Origin: Rickettsiales bacterium
GTDB taxonomy: Bacteria > Pseudomonadota > Alphaproteobacteria > Rickettsiales > UBA1997
Assembly: GCA_947425005.1 (NCBI GenBank)
Contig: CANDYP010000090.1
Span: 1-5,877 of the forward strand
Direction of reading: 5' to 3'
Length of the DNA: 5,877 nucleotides
In this document: positions 4,659 through 5,877 of the stretch, piece after piece
Layout: each line of letters starts with the position of its first letter
Numbering within the stretch: the stretch's first letter is position 1
Made by a program: the position numbers and the translations under genes
Notes under the pieces: model-generated
Told to the model about the DNA's origin: nothing
The model's database searches: none
Seen by the model: the letters and a program-made list of their open reading frames with translations, nothing else

Positions 4659-5642
4659 ATGGACTACAAAGAATTAACTGAAAAAAAGAAAACATTAGAT
4701 AGGTGCAGACCTCTTGATGCCGCGCTGGTTAGAAATTTGGAGGAGTGGTTTCGAATTGAATTGACCTACACCAGTAATGCGATTGAAGGAAATACTTTGA
4801 CGCGTGCAGAAACTGCAATGGTTGTCGAGAAGGGTTTAACAATCGGAGGCAAGTCAATCGTTGAGCATCTTGAAGCAGCGAACACCGCTGCCGCACTCGA
4901 TTTCGTCAAAGCGCAAATCAAGCGCAAGCCAAATGAGCTTAAAGAAAAGGACGTCTTAAAAATTCACGAAATTATTTTGAGTGGAATCAGTAAAGAAGAT
5001 GCCGGCTTGTATCGCCGCGTGCCAGTTCGCATTTCCGGCTCGGCAGTCGTTTTGCCTAATCCAAAAAAAGTCCAAGACTTGATGGATGAATTTTTCAAAT
5101 GGTTAAAAAAAGAAACCAAACTTCACGCCATTAAACTAGCTGCCGAAGCCCATTACCGCCTTGTCACAATTCACCCTTTCGTTGATGGCAACGGCCGCAC
5201 CGCCCGCCTTCTAATGAATATGATTCTGATGATGAAAGGATATCCACCCGCCATCATCCGCAAAAACGACCGCTTGGCCTACATCAAATCTTTAGAGAAA
5301 CCGCAGTTGGTTAATGGTGAAGCAGATTCAAAAAATGATTATTTTAAATTGATCGCAGCGTCGGTTGATCGCTCGCTTAATATCTATCTGAAAGCCATCA
5401 ATGAAGAAGATGCCAAAGAAGAAAATGAGAAACTCTTAAAGATAGGAGAGCTGGCAAAACTAACTAACCAAACCATTTCAACAATTCGCCATTGGACGAA
5501 AGAAGGCTTGTTACAAGTTGCGGAGGTAACTGAATCGGGTTATCAGATGTACGATACGGAGATGGTCGAGCGAGTGAAAATAATCGAAGAGATGAAGGAA
5601 AAACGAATGACGTTGGGTGAGATTAAAGAGGGTTTGAAATAA
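4659..5642 (+). CDS. Fic-domain protein (class II type) with C-terminal MerR-type DNA-binding domain
   Basis: Fic proteins transfer AMP, or sometimes other phosphate-containing groups, to hydroxyl side chains of target proteins. This 327-residue protein has the active-site motif HPFVDGNGRTAR (172-183) with catalytic His172 and acidic Asp176. The flap region is GLYRRVPVRISGSAVVLPNP (116-135). An N-terminal inhibitory motif S39-xxx-E43-G44 (YTSNAIEGN, 37-45) marks the self-inhibited class II. After the Fic core, residues of about 258-327 match a MerR-type HTH: LLKIGELAKLTNQTISTIRHW, from 259, with GYQMYD (294-299) and MTLGEIKEGL near the end. The protein may act on its own promoter or bind DNA while modifying a partner; this is inference. 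The start at 4659 is preferred over upstream in-frame codons (from 4509) because GAGG sits five bases before it and the upstream part overlaps the terminator and hairpin repeat. The gene lies between two related hairpin repeats, with no antitoxin gene beside it. Confidence 0.92.
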   Translation: MDYKELTEKKKTLDRCRPLDAALVRNLEEWFRIELTYTSNAIEGNTLTRAETAMVVEKGLTIGGKSIVEHLEAANTAAALDFVKAQIKRKPNELKEKDVLKIHEIILSGISKEDAGLYRRVPVRISGSAVVLPNPKKVQDLMDEFFKWLKKETKLHAIKLAAEAHYRLVTIHPFVDGNGRTARLLMNMILMMKGYPPAIIRKNDRLAYIKSLEKPQLVNGEADSKNDYFKLIAASVDRSLNIYLKAINEEDAKEENEKLLKIGELAKLTNQTISTIRHWTKEGLLQVAEVTESGYQMYDTEMVERVKIIEEMKEKRMTLGEIKEGLK

Positions 5643-5645
5643 ACC

Positions 5646-5690
5646 TCAGGCAGGTCGGAGTTTGTAACTCCGACAGGGCCTACGCATGAG
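5646..5690 (+). repeat. Hairpin repeat downstream of the fic gene
   Basis: GTCGGAGTT (5654-5662) pairs perfectly with AACTCCGAC (5666-5674) around TGT. AGGC/GCCT and CTCA/TGAG (5646-5649 with 5687-5690) form interrupted outer helices. Its start, CTCAGGCAGGTCGG, differs by one base from the copy upstream of fic. It begins three bases after the fic stop and has no T-tract, so it is a repeat more than a standard terminator, though it may stabilise or end the transcript. Confidence 0.55.
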
Positions 5691-5697
5691 AAATCCT

Positions 5698-5746
5698 TCA
5701 GCGTCACACACCACCCTCAGCGTCCCCACATCCTCAGTGTCACCCC
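5698..5746 (+). repeat. Degenerate direct repeats TCAGYGTCMCC
   Basis: Three similar blocks begin at 5698 (TCAGCGTCACAC), 5717 (TCAGCGTCCCCA) and 5734 (TCAGTGTCACCC), spaced 19 and 17 bases apart. The last runs into the GC-rich palindrome at 5742-5762. They may be relics of several insertions of the same palindromic repeat, whose usual left edge in related repeats is GTCACCCC. Confidence 0.35.
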
Positions 5747-5762
5747 GGCCTTGTGCCGGGGT
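5742..5762. repeat. GC-rich palindromic intergenic repeat
   Basis: ACCCCGGC (5742-5749) pairs perfectly with GCCGGGGT (5755-5762) around a CTTGT loop. It is preceded by GTC and followed by CCATT. Repeats of this form are widespread between genes of alphaproteobacteria, and it is much more GC-rich than its surroundings. Confidence 0.7.
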
Positions 5763-5830
5763 CCATTTGGTCAGGGTTTCGAGTGTTAATTTCTACAAAT
5801 GTGAGTTCGAGATAATGACTCGGTCTAATC

Positions 5831-5877
5831 ACCCTCCCCTTGAGGGAGGGTCGGGGAGCGCAGCGATCCGGGGAGGG
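5831..5877. repeat. CCCTCCCC/GGGGAGGG palindromic repeat at the right edge
   Basis: ACCCTCCC (5831-5838) pairs perfectly with GGGAGGGT (5844-5851) around CTTGA. CCCTCCCC (5832-5839) can instead pair with GGGGAGGG (5870-5877), enclosing a central segment with GGAGCGCAGCGATCC. The element touches the window edge and may continue. Two mutually exclusive foldings of one arm are seen directly; any function is unknown. Confidence 0.6.

Noticed and set aside
5698..5746. CRISPR array
   Set aside because: The repeated blocks are only about 11 bases, imperfect and spaced 17-19 bases start to start, with no room for spacers, and no cas genes are present.

Overview
The window looks like chromosomal DNA from a fairly AT-rich bacterium, probably an alphaproteobacterium, with low to moderate confidence. 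This rests on three things: an acetolactate synthase N-terminus of proteobacterial type, a palindromic intergenic repeat (ACCCCGGC-CTTGT-GCCGGGGT) of a kind common between alphaproteobacterial genes, and a palindrome-bearing in-frame insert in one gene that recalls Rickettsia palindromic elements. No rRNA, tRNA, CRISPR array or transposase gene is visible.

Layout. Positions 1-682 (minus) hold the first 227 codons of ilvB, which runs off the left edge. Positions 683-1651 contain no convincing gene but much structure: a possible 25-codon upstream ORF, a 22-bp perfect palindrome (998-1019), a 160-bp element that is one long imperfect inverted repeat flanked by TTA on both sides (1141-1300, a probable MITE), a strong bidirectional intrinsic terminator (1391-1426), and a candidate three-way-junction RNA on the minus strand (1449-1530). 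A formyltransferase of unknown substrate follows (1652-2404, plus) and converges on a LysR-type regulator (2429-3370, minus) across a 24-bp gap. The LysR gene is divergent from a small soluble histidine kinase (3493-4395, plus). Their shared 122-bp region holds a T-N11-A palindrome and a 9-bp inverted repeat. The kinase ends in an 11-bp tandem repeat and a good terminator (4494-4528). A Fic-domain protein with a C-terminal MerR-type DNA-binding domain (4659-5642, plus) sits between two related hairpin repeats. The last 235 bases are packed with further hairpin repeats.

How the genes relate. They do not form one operon: strands alternate and each gene has its own flanks. The firm functions are branched-chain amino acid synthesis (ilvB) and three signalling or regulatory proteins (LysR regulator, orphan histidine kinase, Fic-MerR). 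The most unusual material is non-coding: the MITE-like element, the candidate terminated RNA upstream of ilvB, and the hairpin repeats that recur at the LysR 3' end and on both sides of the fic gene. Most genes here lack a clear Shine-Dalgarno sequence. The fic gene has one, which together with its repeat-bounded position suggests it may be a later arrival.
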